Source: Collinsella sp. AF02-46-1 (lineage in GTDB: Bacteria > Actinomycetota > Coriobacteriia > Coriobacteriales > Coriobacteriaceae). From it: a DNA stretch of 64,000 nt. The DNA is taken from NCBI RefSeq assembly GCF_003465825.1, contig NZ_QSBV01000013.1, forward strand, positions 17,509-81,508, given 5' to 3'. Below are positions 40,835 through 50,561 of this stretch, one piece after another. The stretch's first letter is position 1. The number at the start of each line of letters is the position of its first letter. Under the pieces are notes generated by a model. It saw nothing but the letters and a program-made list of their open reading frames with translations. It ran no database searches and was not told where the DNA came from. The position numbers and the translations under genes are program-made.

Positions 40835-43612
40835 CTACCCGCGGTGACGGGCGCGGCTGTACGGCGTATCCACCATGGGCAGATCCGGACGCAGCTTGCC
40901 GTCAAACGCGCGATAGGCGTTCTGTACGGCGGGCGCCGTGGGAATCGTGGCGATCTCGCCGATGCCCTTGCCGCCGTATGCCACGGGCAGCAGCTCGTCC
41001 TTCTCCACGTAGATGGCGTGGATATCCGGAATCTCGGGCGCACGGAACAGCCCGAGCGTACCGTACCTTGTCTGGGGCACGCAGTCCTTGAGTGGCCAAT
41101 CCTCGGTAAGCGCATAGCCCATACCCATGAGCACGCCGCCTTCGATCTGACCCTGGATGGAGATGGGGTTGACCACCTTGCCGGAATCGTGCGCGGCATA
41201 GACCTCGCTCACGCGGCCGTCATCATCCAGAATGACCACATGCGTGGCAAAGCCGTAGCAGATGTGACTCTTGGGGTTGGGGACGTCGGCGCCCAGTTTG
41301 TCGGTCGGCTCCAGGTACACGTAGCCAAACTCGCAGCCCTCGAGCGCCTTGATGGCGGCCGCGGGATCCTGAGGATGCATACCCTGGCCGGCGACGAGTT
41401 CCTGCGTGCGCAGCTGGTAGGCGCGACCGTCGTCGTACTCGATCTTGACGCCGTCGCCATGGGCGCTCACGGGAGCATCGGGCGCAGGCTTGCCGGCCTC
41501 GATGCCGAGCATGGCATCGCGCAGCAAGAAGGCGGCGCCGCGCACGGCCTCGCCGGTCACGACCGTCTGACGCGAGCCAGACGTGGTGCCGGAGTCGGGA
41601 GCGTTCTCGGTGGAGCACTCGCCATTGGCAATGCAGCTCAGCGGCAGACCGCAGGCCTCGGCAACGTCCTGCAAAAAGACCGTGTTGCAGCCCTGGCCGA
41701 TGTCGGACGTGGCGGCGTAGACCACGGCGCGGCCATCCTCGACGCGAATCTTGCAGCGGCCGGCATCGGGCAGGCCCACGCCCACGCCGGCGTTCTTCAT
41801 GGCGCAGGCGATACCGGCGTGTCCGGGATGCGCATAGTAGGCATCCTTGACCTCAAGCAGCGTCTCCTTCAGCGCCGTGGAGCAGTCGGCAATCTGGCCG
41901 TTGGGCAAAACCTCGCCCGGCTCGATGGCGTTTCTGTAACGAATCTCCCACGGGTCCAGGCCGACCTTCTCTGCCAGCAAGTCGATCAAGCTCTCGAGCG
42001 CAAACTCGGACTGGCAAACGCCAAAGCCGCGGTACGCGCCGGCGGGCGGGTTGTTGGTGTAGTAGCCAAAGCCGCGAATGTCGGTGTTCTGGTACTTGTA
42101 GGGGCCAACGGCGTGCGTACAGGCGCGCTCGAGCACCGGGCCGCACAGCGAAGCGTAGGCGCCGGTATCAAAGTTGATCTCGCAATCAAGGCCGGTAAAG
42201 TTGCCCTCGGCGTCGCAACCCAGCGTAAAGGTACCGTCCATGGCATGGCGCTTAGGATGGAACGCAAGCGACTCAGCGCGCGTGAGCTTGCACTTCACAG
42301 GACGTTGGAACTTATATGCGGCGAGCGCGGCCAGGTGCTGGATGGACACGTCCTCCTTGCCGCCAAAGCCGCCACCCACGAGCATGGTTTCGACGACCAC
42401 ACGCTCGGGTTCGCTATCCCAGCCAAACATATGGGCACACTCTTTGCGCGTGTCGTAGGCACCCTGGTCGGTCGACTGCACCTTAACGCCGTTCTTGTAC
42501 GGGAAGGCAACGGCGCACTCGGGCTCCAAGAAGGCATGCTCGGTAAAGGGCGTGGTAAAGCGCTGCGTCACGGTGAACGCGCTCTCTGCCAGCGCCTTGG
42601 CGGCGTCGCCGCGCGTCACGTGACGGCTCTGGCACACGTTGTCCTTGAGCTCCACCGTGTTGCCAAAGGCAAAGAAGCTGTCGTGCAGGCGCGGGGCGTC
42701 GGCAGCCCTGGCCTCGACAATGTTACGCACGGGCTCCAGCGGCTCGTAATCGATCTTTACGAGCTTCTTGGCCTTCTCGAGCGTCGCCTCGTCCTCGGCA
42801 ACCACCAGCACGATGGCATCGCCCACGCAGCGGGTGATATCGCCCTGGGCGATCATGACGTCCCAGTCCTGGATAAGGTGGCCGACCTGGTTGACCGGCA
42901 CGTCCTCGGCGCGCAGGATGCCCACCACACCGGGCAGGGCCTCGGCCTTGGAGGTGTCGATGGAGAGCACGCGGGCGCGCGGATACTTGGAGCGCACGGC
43001 GCTGGCGTAGGTCAGACCCGGCTGATCGAGCTCGTCGATGTCATCGGGGTATTTGCCTTCGCCGAGCACCTTCTTGCGCACGTCGATACGGAAGGCGCGC
43101 TTGCCCACGCCGTAGTCGTCGCCGCGCTCCAGGCCCTCGTCAATCTGCTTTTCGCCGCGGAGCACCGCAGCTGCCAGCGAAATGCCCTCGATGATCTTCT
43201 TGTAGCCGGTGCAGCGGCAGACGTTGCCGCGGATGGCGTACTTGATCTGCTCCTCGGTGGGCTCGGGGTCCTCGGCGATCAGCGCCGCGCCTGCCATGAC
43301 CATACCGGGGATGCAAAAACCGCACTGCACGGCACCCACGGCGCCAAAGGCGTACACAAAGGCCTCGCGCACGTCCTCGGGCAGGCCCTCGACAGTCACG
43401 ATGTTGCGGCCGGCGGCAAGGGCGGTGGTCAGCACGCAGGCCTTGACGGCCGCACCGTCCACATGAATGGTGCAGGTGCCGCAAGCACCCTCGGAGCAGC
43501 CGTCCTTGGCGGAATGGATGTGCAGGTCGTCGCGCAGGTAGCGCAGCAGCGGTTTGTTTTGGGTCGTCGTGTGCTCGACGCCGTTAACGGTAAAAGTGAA
43601 TTCCTGTGCCAT
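40835..43612 (-). CDS. xdhD: Selenium-dependent xanthine dehydrogenase, FeS-Mo fusion
   Basis: A 925-residue molybdenum hydroxylase. Two [2Fe-2S] clusters: Cys39/44/47/59 (CSEGACGTC) and Cys97/100/132/134 (CGFC, CRC). The molybdopterin domain carries GGGFGGKE (413-420), AYRGFG (526-531) and the catalytic glutamate about 886 in GKGIGE. The domain order matches E. coli XdhD and Se-type XDH. It likely hydroxylates purines. There is no FAD subunit gene nearby; the adjacent polyferredoxin and YgfK are probable electron partners. Last gene of the ssnA-ygfK-ferredoxin-xdhD run. Confidence 0.92.
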   Translation of the reverse strand: MAQEFTFTVNGVEHTTTQNKPLLRYLRDDLHIHSAKDGCSEGACGTCTIHVDGAAVKACVLTTALAAGRNIVTVEGLPEDVREAFVYAFGAVGAVQCGFCIPGMVMAGAALIAEDPEPTEEQIKYAIRGNVCRCTGYKKIIEGISLAAAVLRGEKQIDEGLERGDDYGVGKRAFRIDVRKKVLGEGKYPDDIDELDQPGLTYASAVRSKYPRARVLSIDTSKAEALPGVVGILRAEDVPVNQVGHLIQDWDVMIAQGDITRCVGDAIVLVVAEDEATLEKAKKLVKIDYEPLEPVRNIVEARAADAPRLHDSFFAFGNTVELKDNVCQSRHVTRGDAAKALAESAFTVTQRFTTPFTEHAFLEPECAVAFPYKNGVKVQSTDQGAYDTRKECAHMFGWDSEPERVVVETMLVGGGFGGKEDVSIQHLAALAAYKFQRPVKCKLTRAESLAFHPKRHAMDGTFTLGCDAEGNFTGLDCEINFDTGAYASLCGPVLERACTHAVGPYKYQNTDIRGFGYYTNNPPAGAYRGFGVCQSEFALESLIDLLAEKVGLDPWEIRYRNAIEPGEVLPNGQIADCSTALKETLLEVKDAYYAHPGHAGIACAMKNAGVGVGLPDAGRCKIRVEDGRAVVYAATSDIGQGCNTVFLQDVAEACGLPLSCIANGECSTENAPDSGTTSGSRQTVVTGEAVRGAAFLLRDAMLGIEAGKPAPDAPVSAHGDGVKIEYDDGRAYQLRTQELVAGQGMHPQDPAAAIKALEGCEFGYVYLEPTDKLGADVPNPKSHICYGFATHVVILDDDGRVSEVYAAHDSGKVVNPISIQGQIEGGVLMGMGYALTEDWPLKDCVPQTRYGTLGLFRAPEIPDIHAIYVEKDELLPVAYGGKGIGEIATIPTAPAVQNAYRAFDGKLRPDLPMVDTPYSRARHRG

Positions 43613-43624
43613 GGTGATTCCCTT

Positions 43625-44104
43625 CTACACGCCGGCGGCGATGCCGGTGCGGTCGTGGATGGCGCCATGCGGGCAAACGACGGCGCACATGCCGCACGAC
43701 AGGCAGTCCGCACCGTCGATGTGGGCACAGTTGTCCTCGATGCGGATAGCGCCGGCAGGGCATTTTTTGGCGCACATGCCGCAACCGATGCAGCTCGTGT
43801 CGCAAATCTTGCGGGCGATGGCGCCCTTATCGGTGTTGTTGCAGCGCACCAGGATGTTCTGGTAGCCGGGAACAAAGGCAATCACGCGCTGCGGGCACGC
43901 CATGCCGCACAGGCCACAGCCCGTGCACTTGGAGCGGTCCACGCGGGCGATGCCATCAATCAGTGCAATGGCGCCGTGGGGACAGGCCGTGACACAGGCG
44001 CCACAGCCAATGCAGCCTTCGCTGCAGCGGGCGTCGCCGCCTGCGGAGGCGCAACCGCTTCCGCAGGCAACGTAGGCCACGTTATGTTGAATGGATTTGG
44101 CCAT
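43625..44104 (-). CDS. Polyferredoxin with four [4Fe-4S] motifs
   Basis: A 159-residue protein with four CxxCxxCxxxCP sites: Cys31/34/37/41, Cys60/63/66/70, Cys105/108/111/115 and Cys134/137/140/144. A further cluster of cysteines at the N-terminus (ACGSGCAS...RCSEG) may bind another metal. It lies 12 bases before xdhD and 11 after ygfK, so it very likely shuttles electrons between the xanthine dehydrogenase and YgfK. Confidence 0.92.
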   Translation of the reverse strand: MAKSIQHNVAYVACGSGCASAGGDARCSEGCIGCGACVTACPHGAIALIDGIARVDRSKCTGCGLCGMACPQRVIAFVPGYQNILVRCNNTDKGAIARKICDTSCIGCGMCAKKCPAGAIRIEDNCAHIDGADCLSCGMCAVVCPHGAIHDRTGIAAGV

Positions 44105-44115
44105 AAGAGACTCGC

Positions 44116-47115
44116 CTATTTCTTAAGGAGATACGGATAGCTGTCGCGCACGGCCTTGATGGTCAGGCGGACGGCCTCGGGCAGACCGGTGTTGACGGCA
44201 TCGACCGAGACGGTGCGGACCGTGCCGGCGACGCGGACCTTAAAGTGGTCCTCGTCCACGGCCAGGAAGCCCTCGTTCTCGGAGTTCTCCATGTCCTGAT
44301 CGCTCCAGAACAGGGTGAGCTTGTCCTTGTAGGGACGACCCTCCTGGTAGGGGCAGAACACGGCGCAGTTGCCGCACTCGTTGCACATGCCGTCGATGTG
44401 GACGACCTGATGCTTGGCCAGGCCCGGCACCTTAATTGCCACGTTGGCGCGGTTGGGGCACACATCGCAGCAGACCTCGCACACCGAGCCGCAGCCCAGG
44501 CAGCGGGTCTTGGTGCAGTTGCGCTTGTCGCGGCACAGCGATCCCTTGCGCTCGTAGCAGGTGTCCTCGCGGCCGGCCTGCTCGTTGCAGTCGGCGTACT
44601 TGTTAAAGTCCACGCCGGCAATGGCACGGGCGACCTCGGCGGCGTCGGCGATAGCCTCGACCACGGTAGCGGGACCGCGGCGGCAGTCACCGGCAGCCCA
44701 GACGCCCTCGACGCCGGTGGAGGTGGCGGCAAGGCGGCCGCGACGGTCGTGCTCGACGCCCGCGGCGTCGTACAGGCTGGCATCGATGCCCTCGCCCACG
44801 GCGCAGATCACCGTGGTGGCGGAAAGCTCGACGGTCTCGCCCGTGGCGACGGGGCTGCGACGGCCGCTTGCATCCGGCTCGCCAAGTTCCATGACGTCGC
44901 AGGTCAGCACGGCGCCGTTGAGCGCCTTGGGCGCCAGCAGCTCGCAGAACTCAACGCCGTCGGCAAGAGCAAGATCGAGCTCTTCCTCGTCGGCGGGCAT
45001 CTGCTTCTTGGTGCGGCGATACACCAGGCGCACGTTCTTCACGCCAGCAAGGCGCTTGGCCACGCGGGCCGCGTCCATAGCGGTATTGCCGGCGCCAATG
45101 ACCACGACGTCCTTGCCCAGCTCGAGCTTCTCGCCCTTCTTGGCGGCCTCGAGGAACTCCAACACGTCGAGCTCGGCACCCTCGCCCAAACCAGCGGAAC
45201 CGGGCATCCAGGCACCGGTGGCCACGACAACGTCGGTAAAGCCCTGGGCCTTGAGCTCGTCAATGGACTCCACGCGGGCGTTAAGCTGAACCTTGGCGCC
45301 AAAGGCCAGGCAGAGCTCGGCATCGTGGGAGATATCGTCGCTCGAGATGCGGAACTCGGGGATCACGTGACGGACCACGCCGCCGAGCGAATCGCGGGCC
45401 TCAAAGATGGTGACGGGCACGCCGGCACGCGTCAGGAAGAACGCCGTCGCCAGGCCGGCCGGGCCGCCGCCGATAACGGCAACGTTGCGCTCACCGTCGT
45501 TGGCGATAGCCTGGGCGCGCAGCTTGGGCAGCACGGCGGTCATGGCCTCGCGGGCGGCCTTGAGCTTGCTGGCGCGAATCTGGGCGCCCTCGGGCTCGTA
45601 AAATGCACGCTCGCAGGCACGGCCGCAGGGATGCGGGCAGATGGTGCCGGTAATGAACGGCAGGGCGTTGCGTTCGATGATGATGTTGAGTGCGTCCTCG
45701 TAGCGGCCCTCGTCAACAGCCGCCAGGTAGGCAGGAATATCCTGCTGGATGGGACAGCTCGTGCGGCACGGCGTGGTAAAGCAGTCGGAAAGCGGGCTCT
45801 TGCCGGCGACCTTGCGGTCGGGCAGCGGGCGCAGCGGCTTCTTATAGAGCGGGTTGGTGAGCGAGTCGGTCTGGATCGCGGTCACGGCCTCGAGAGAGAC
45901 GCCCGCGAACGGCTTGCCATCCAGGTCGGTAAACTCGCCGGCCATCTGGCTAAAGCGCTCGTAGCCACCGGGCTTGAGCACGTCGGTCGCCAGGGTAACG
46001 GGCCAAATACCGGCATCGTACAGAGCGCGGATGTTGTAGACCGTGGCACCGCCGGAGTAGCTGATGCGCAGCTTGCCATCGAACTGCTCGGTAATGCGGC
46101 GGGCGGCCTCGATGGTCAGTGAGAACAGCGAACGGCCGGACATGTACATCTCGGTGGAAGGCAGCTCGTTCCTCGTCACGTCGACGGGGAACGTGTTGGT
46201 CAGCTTGACGCCAAACTCCAGGCCGCGCTCGGCGCACAGGGCAATCAGGCGCTCGAACATGGGCACGGCGTCGGCCCACTGCAGGTCCTCGCGGAAGTGC
46301 GTATCATCAAAGACGATGTAGTCAAAGCCCAGCTCGTTCAGACGCTGGCGGGCAAACTCATAGCCCAGCAGCGTGGGGTTGCACTTGATGTAGGTGTTGA
46401 GGCCCTTCTCGGTGATGAGGTAGGTCGCGATGCGCTCGATCTCGGCGGGCGGGCAGCCATGCAGCGTGGACTCGGTGATGGAGTTGGACACGCGCGCCGG
46501 AATGGACTCGACAAACGCGGCGTCGACATGCTCAAACTTGTCCAGGTTGGCGAGTGCCCAGGCACGGCACTCGTTCCAGACGTCGGAGCCGCTGGCATCC
46601 TTCATGCCCTCGATGTAGGCGTCGACCTTGGGGCTCTTAATGCCCTCCAGGTCATAGCCCACCGACATGTTGAAGACAAAGCCGTCCGGGCTGCCCAGAC
46701 CGTACTCGCGAGCGATCAGGTGGCAGGCAAACCATGCCTTCACGTACTCGGCAAAGGCCTGCGGAACCTCGAGCTCGGTCGACCATTCGCAGTTGTAGCA
46801 CTCGTCCTGAGCCACGATGCAGGGCTTGTTGACGCACTTGGAGAGCTCCTCGCCGTCCATAACCTGGACGGTCTTGAGCTCAAAGAAGCGAGAACCGGCC
46901 ACATAAGAGGCCACGATGTTCTGGGCCAGCTGCGTATTGGGACCGGCAGCCGGGCCAAACGGAGTCTCGATGCGCTCGTCAAAAATGGGAAGCGCACCCT
47001 CCTGGTTGGTCGTGACCATCTTACGCACGCCAAAGATGGCGTCCTGGGTCTTGTGCTCCTCGATGATCCAGTTCATCAGCTGCGAAAACGGGATCGGCCT
47101 CATGATGTCGCTCAT
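44116..47115 (-). CDS. ygfK: YgfK-type FeS flavoprotein oxidoreductase
   Basis: A 999-residue protein annotated in E. coli as a putative selenate reductase subunit but now linked to anaerobic purine breakdown. N-terminal dihydroorotate dehydrogenase-like TIM barrel; a cysteine motif CFTTPCRTSCPIQQDIP near 440; FAD motif VAVIGGGPAGLATAFF near 548; NAD(P) motif VVVIGAGNTAMDAA near 675; C-terminal ferredoxin motifs near 871 and 910 (CNECGNCAVFCP). The ATG at 47,115 has GAGAGGAG upstream; the frame extends 48 codons further without similarity. A 14-bp hairpin separates it from ssnA. Confidence 0.92.
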   Translation of the reverse strand: MSDIMRPIPFSQLMNWIIEEHKTQDAIFGVRKMVTTNQEGALPIFDERIETPFGPAAGPNTQLAQNIVASYVAGSRFFELKTVQVMDGEELSKCVNKPCIVAQDECYNCEWSTELEVPQAFAEYVKAWFACHLIAREYGLGSPDGFVFNMSVGYDLEGIKSPKVDAYIEGMKDASGSDVWNECRAWALANLDKFEHVDAAFVESIPARVSNSITESTLHGCPPAEIERIATYLITEKGLNTYIKCNPTLLGYEFARQRLNELGFDYIVFDDTHFREDLQWADAVPMFERLIALCAERGLEFGVKLTNTFPVDVTRNELPSTEMYMSGRSLFSLTIEAARRITEQFDGKLRISYSGGATVYNIRALYDAGIWPVTLATDVLKPGGYERFSQMAGEFTDLDGKPFAGVSLEAVTAIQTDSLTNPLYKKPLRPLPDRKVAGKSPLSDCFTTPCRTSCPIQQDIPAYLAAVDEGRYEDALNIIIERNALPFITGTICPHPCGRACERAFYEPEGAQIRASKLKAAREAMTAVLPKLRAQAIANDGERNVAVIGGGPAGLATAFFLTRAGVPVTIFEARDSLGGVVRHVIPEFRISSDDISHDAELCLAFGAKVQLNARVESIDELKAQGFTDVVVATGAWMPGSAGLGEGAELDVLEFLEAAKKGEKLELGKDVVVIGAGNTAMDAARVAKRLAGVKNVRLVYRRTKKQMPADEEELDLALADGVEFCELLAPKALNGAVLTCDVMELGEPDASGRRSPVATGETVELSATTVICAVGEGIDASLYDAAGVEHDRRGRLAATSTGVEGVWAAGDCRRGPATVVEAIADAAEVARAIAGVDFNKYADCNEQAGREDTCYERKGSLCRDKRNCTKTRCLGCGSVCEVCCDVCPNRANVAIKVPGLAKHQVVHIDGMCNECGNCAVFCPYQEGRPYKDKLTLFWSDQDMENSENEGFLAVDEDHFKVRVAGTVRTVSVDAVNTGLPEAVRLTIKAVRDSYPYLLKK

Positions 47116-47213
47116 AGTGAGCTCCTCTCTGTAACGCCCGGCGAGACCGCGCGGCGGGCGCAAATACGGTGTAGCGCTAGCACAGCGCCGGCGACCCCGC
47201 GGAGGCCGCCTAT

Positions 47214-47249
47214 GCGCGCGTCGGATGCGGCGAAACATCCGACGCGCGC
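47214..47249 (-). other. 14-bp perfect hairpin between ssnA and ygfK
   Basis: GCGCGCGTCGGATG and its exact complement are separated by 8 bases. No T run follows. It sits in the 150-base ssnA-ygfK gap and probably sets differential mRNA stability or attenuation inside the operon. Confidence 0.65.
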
Positions 47250-47265
47250 GAATCTCCAATTGGAA

Positions 47266-48621
47266 TTAGTACACGCGATCGTTGAGCGTGCTCCAGAGCT
47301 TCTTGGACTCGGCCATGGTCCACGCGTTGATCTTGTCCTCATCAATCCCAACGAACTCACGATCCTTGTACAGGACGCGGCCGTTGATGATGGTGGTGCG
47401 GCAGTTTTTGCCCATCATGCCAAAGAGCATGTGGCCGTCGATATTCTCCTCGCTCAGCGGCGTAAAGGGCTTGTAGTCCATGACGATGACATCGGCGGCA
47501 GCGCCGGCCTCGAGCACGCCGAGCTTGCGATCGAAGTACTTGCTCGCCATCTTGGCGTTGTTCTCGAACAGCATGGTCATGGCCTCGCACCAGCCCACGT
47601 TAGGCATGGCGGCGTTGTGTCGCTGAATGATCAGGAAGACCTTAAGGCTCTCGAGCATATCGTGGGTGTAGGCGTCGGTGCCCATGCACACGGGGATGCC
47701 GCGGCGGAAGAACTCGAGCACGGGGGCGCAGCCCACGGCGTTGCCCATATTGGATTCGGGGTTGTTGACGAGCCAGGTACCGGACTCCTTGACGATATCC
47801 ATCTCGGCGGGCGTCACGTGGATGCAGTGGCCGAGCATGGTGTCGGGACCCAGCAGATTGTGCTGCAGCAGGCGCTCGACGGGGCTGATGCCACCGCGGT
47901 TGAGGCGGGAGTCCCACACGTCATTCATGCCCTCGCACACATGGATGTGGAAGCCGGTCAGGCCGTTGTTGGCCTCGGCCATCTTATCCATGGTCTCGTC
48001 CGACAGCGTAAAGGTGGCGTGACCGCCAAACATGGCGGCAATCATGTGGTTGTCGTTATCGCGACGCTCCTTGGCGGCCCACTGGGCAAACTCGGCGTTC
48101 TCGGCAATGGCCTGGTCGCATTTTTCCTGACCGCGGCGGTCGGAGACCTCGTAGCACAGGCACGAACGCATGCCCAGCTCCTGAGCTGCATCCTTAATGG
48201 TAAAGAGGCTTCCCGGGATCTCGCAGAAGCTCGCATGGTGATCGAAGATCGTGGTGACGCCATCGCGGATGGAGTCAAGAATCGTGGCATAGGCGCTGGC
48301 CTTGGTGCCGTCGAGCGTCAGGTTGTCATCGATCTTCCACCACTGCTGCTCAAGATTCTCCAGGAAGTTGGTGGGGTTGCAGCCCTTAATGGCAAGGCCG
48401 CGGGCCAGACCCGAGTAGATGTGGGTGTGGCAGTTGATGAGTCCGGGCATGATGAGGTTGCCCTGGGCGTCGACGTACTCGGCATCCGGGTACTTGGCCT
48501 TGAGCTCGCACTCGGGGCCCACTTCGACGATCGTATCTCCGTCAATGGCGACCGCACCGTTTGGAATAAACGGGGTCTGAGCGTTGCGGGTAAAAACGGA
48601 ACCGTTAGCGACCAGAAGCAT
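47266..48621 (-). CDS. ssnA: SsnA amidohydrolase/aminohydrolase
   Basis: A 451-residue member of the metal-dependent amidohydrolase superfamily close to guanine deaminase and chlorohydrolases. Metal ligands are His65 and His67 in NCHTHIYSG, the histidines in FHIHVCEG and LGHCIHVT, and the aspartate in MGTDAYTHDM. In purine-degrading bacteria SsnA is required for anaerobic urate or xanthine use. The ATG at 48,621 has AAGGGAG upstream; another ATG lies 18 bases earlier. It heads ssnA-ygfK-ferredoxin-xdhD, downstream of permease 2. Confidence 0.92.
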   Translation of the reverse strand: MLLVANGSVFTRNAQTPFIPNGAVAIDGDTIVEVGPECELKAKYPDAEYVDAQGNLIMPGLINCHTHIYSGLARGLAIKGCNPTNFLENLEQQWWKIDDNLTLDGTKASAYATILDSIRDGVTTIFDHHASFCEIPGSLFTIKDAAQELGMRSCLCYEVSDRRGQEKCDQAIAENAEFAQWAAKERRDNDNHMIAAMFGGHATFTLSDETMDKMAEANNGLTGFHIHVCEGMNDVWDSRLNRGGISPVERLLQHNLLGPDTMLGHCIHVTPAEMDIVKESGTWLVNNPESNMGNAVGCAPVLEFFRRGIPVCMGTDAYTHDMLESLKVFLIIQRHNAAMPNVGWCEAMTMLFENNAKMASKYFDRKLGVLEAGAAADVIVMDYKPFTPLSEENIDGHMLFGMMGKNCRTTIINGRVLYKDREFVGIDEDKINAWTMAESKKLWSTLNDRVY

Positions 48622-48638
48622 GGATGCTCCCTTCAACA

Positions 48639-48800
48639 TCAGAGGCGGGGTTTGACACCTCTGACATGGCGGAGTGCGAAGCGCCGGCCTACACCGGAAA
48701 CGGGCCCTCTCCCGTCAACGCTTCACCAAAGGGACAAACCCTTTGAAGTGCGGCTTGGCGCCGCATGGCGTCGGCGGACGAGGCGATGCGCCCGCCGACG
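48639..48800 (-). other. Three consecutive hairpins between permease 2 and ssnA
   Basis: In the 177-base gap, CGTCGGCGG/CCGCCGACG (48,769-48,800, perfect 9 bp), CAAAGGG/CCCTTTG (about 48,730-48,748) and TCAGAGG/CCTCTGA (48,639-48,664) follow one another. None ends in a T run. They could protect or uncouple the permease and ssnA parts of a transcript. Confidence 0.5.
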
Positions 48801-48816
48801 AATAGCACCGAATTGG

Positions 48817-50211
48817 TTACTTCTTGCTCTCGGGCAAGACCAGATCCACGGCAGCGTCCTTGGCAGCATCGATGTGTTGAGCCACGACCGGCGTCTGCGG
48901 AAGGATCAGGTTAAGGACAATGGCCATAATGGCGGTGGGGGTTACGGCATTGGAACCGATGACGGTGGACACCCAGGCGGGCATACCCTCGCCGGCAAGG
49001 CAACCGCTGGCCATCCAGATACCCAGGCCAAAGACGACGGAGGTGCCGACGATGGTGGTAGTGCGCTGCGTGAGGCCCTCGCGGGTGAACATGCGCACGC
49101 CGTTCATGGTGATGGTGCCAAAGACGCCGACGGTCGCGCCGCCGATAACGGGCTGCGGGATAGCGGAAAGGACGGCAGAGAGCTGCGGGAACAGACCGGC
49201 GATGGCAAAGACGGCCGCGATGATCACAAAGACCCACTTGTTGACGACCTTGTTGGAGCAGATGATGCCCACGTTCTGGCCAAGGGCGCTGGTGGGAAGA
49301 CCGCCCAGCAGGCCGCCGACCATAGAGGTGAGGCCCTGGGACACGATAGCGCCGGAGAGCTCGCGCTCGGTAGGCATACGGTCGATGGAGCCCAGGCAAG
49401 CGGCGGAGACGTCACCGATAACCTGGATGGCGACCATGGGGAACACGACGGCGAGGGTAATGCAGACTTCGGGATCAAACTCGAGCGCGTAGGGCATGAG
49501 CTTGGGAAGGGCGAAGACCTGAGCGGTGGCGACGCTGGAGAAGTCGATCATGCCAAAGGGGATCGAAACGATCATGCCAACGATCATGCCAAAGAACACG
49601 GATCCCAGCTTGAGCGTGCCCTTGCCAAAGTTGGCGAGCGCAAAGACCACGGCGAAGGTGATAAGAGCGACGCACCAGGCCTGCGGAGTGCCCCACAGCG
49701 GCGTGCCCATGCCACCGGCCATGTACTTGACGGCCGTGGGATAGAGAGAGACGCCAATGGAGAAGATGACCGTACCGGTCACGACGGGCGGGAACAGCCA
49801 CTTGATCTTGCTGTAGGCCAGACCAAAGAGGACCGCGACGGCACCGCCGACAATCTCGCCGCCCAGCAGCGCACCAAAGCTAAAGCCCGAGGCACCCATG
49901 GCCTGCAGGGCCGGCAGGAACGCGAACGAGACGCCCATGACGATGGGCAGGCCGCCGCCGATGCGGCGGAAGGGAGCGAAGGCCTGAAGGGCCGTGTCGA
50001 TTGCCGAAAGAATGAGCGCAACCTGAATGATGTCGGTGCTCTGCTGGCTATTAAAGCCGTAGACGCCGGCCATGATGACAGCCGGGGTGATGATACCGGC
50101 AAACGAAGCCAGTACGTGCTGAAGGGCACACGGGATCATTTCCTTAACGGGAGGCATGCCTTCACGAGTGAACAGGGCTTCAGTGCCGTTCGTAACCGTC
50201 TCCTGGGTCAT
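48817..50211 (-). CDS. NCS2 xanthine/urate permease 2
   Basis: A 464-residue NCS2 carrier with about 12-14 hydrophobic segments and the family core GQNVGIICSNKVVNKW. It is similar throughout to the permease at 12,192 (shared CALQHVLASFAGI/PHALQHVLAAFAGI, IPQPVIGGAT) but longer at the C-terminus. It should import xanthine or urate for the enzymes encoded downstream (ssnA, ygfK, xdhD). It is divergent from the second YheO-type regulator and has a good promoter candidate. Confidence 0.9.
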   Translation of the reverse strand: MTQETVTNGTEALFTREGMPPVKEMIPCALQHVLASFAGIITPAVIMAGVYGFNSQQSTDIIQVALILSAIDTALQAFAPFRRIGGGLPIVMGVSFAFLPALQAMGASGFSFGALLGGEIVGGAVAVLFGLAYSKIKWLFPPVVTGTVIFSIGVSLYPTAVKYMAGGMGTPLWGTPQAWCVALITFAVVFALANFGKGTLKLGSVFFGMIVGMIVSIPFGMIDFSSVATAQVFALPKLMPYALEFDPEVCITLAVVFPMVAIQVIGDVSAACLGSIDRMPTERELSGAIVSQGLTSMVGGLLGGLPTSALGQNVGIICSNKVVNKWVFVIIAAVFAIAGLFPQLSAVLSAIPQPVIGGATVGVFGTITMNGVRMFTREGLTQRTTTIVGTSVVFGLGIWMASGCLAGEGMPAWVSTVIGSNAVTPTAIMAIVLNLILPQTPVVAQHIDAAKDAAVDLVLPESKK

Positions 50212-50297
50212 TTGACCACCAATCCTCGAAATAGTTGTTTCGCATCTAACGCTCTATTGTGACGCAGTGCGGGGTTGAGGTTGTGCCTTCGTTGCAT

Positions 50298-50326
50298 ATC
50301 GTATTAAAGATGATTCTCATTCTCAA
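50298..50326 (-). promoter_or_regulatory. Promoter candidate of permease 2 with Fur-like box
   Basis: TTGAGA, 17 bases, TACGAT on the minus strand, about 80 bases before the permease. The -35 lies within TGAGAATGAGAATCA, which has a Fur-like first half (TGAGAAT) but a poor second half. The 350-base intergenic region has no gene; TGGTCAA occurs twice at about 50,395 and 50,423. Confidence 0.4.
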
Positions 50327-50561
50327 TAATAATTTTTTGTTATCAGACTATTCTTCAGCTGAGATAATACATTTCCGCAGGTCAGGAAAGTGTCTGGTCA
50401 AAATAACATCTAACTTTTCTTTTGGTCAACCGTTTACCGCCAAATTCCTACCGTTCGTCTGTATTACGCAATGTACCTGCGGATATACGAGATGAAGAGT
50501 AGCGTGTTACCATGAGAAAAAATTGTTATGAAACTTCCGCTTTCACCCAAAGGAGTTGCCC

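Noticed and set aside
50212..50561. Purine riboswitch before permease 2
   Set aside because: No three-way junction with the conserved purine-aptamer loops could be found on either strand; the same is true of 13,506-13,632.
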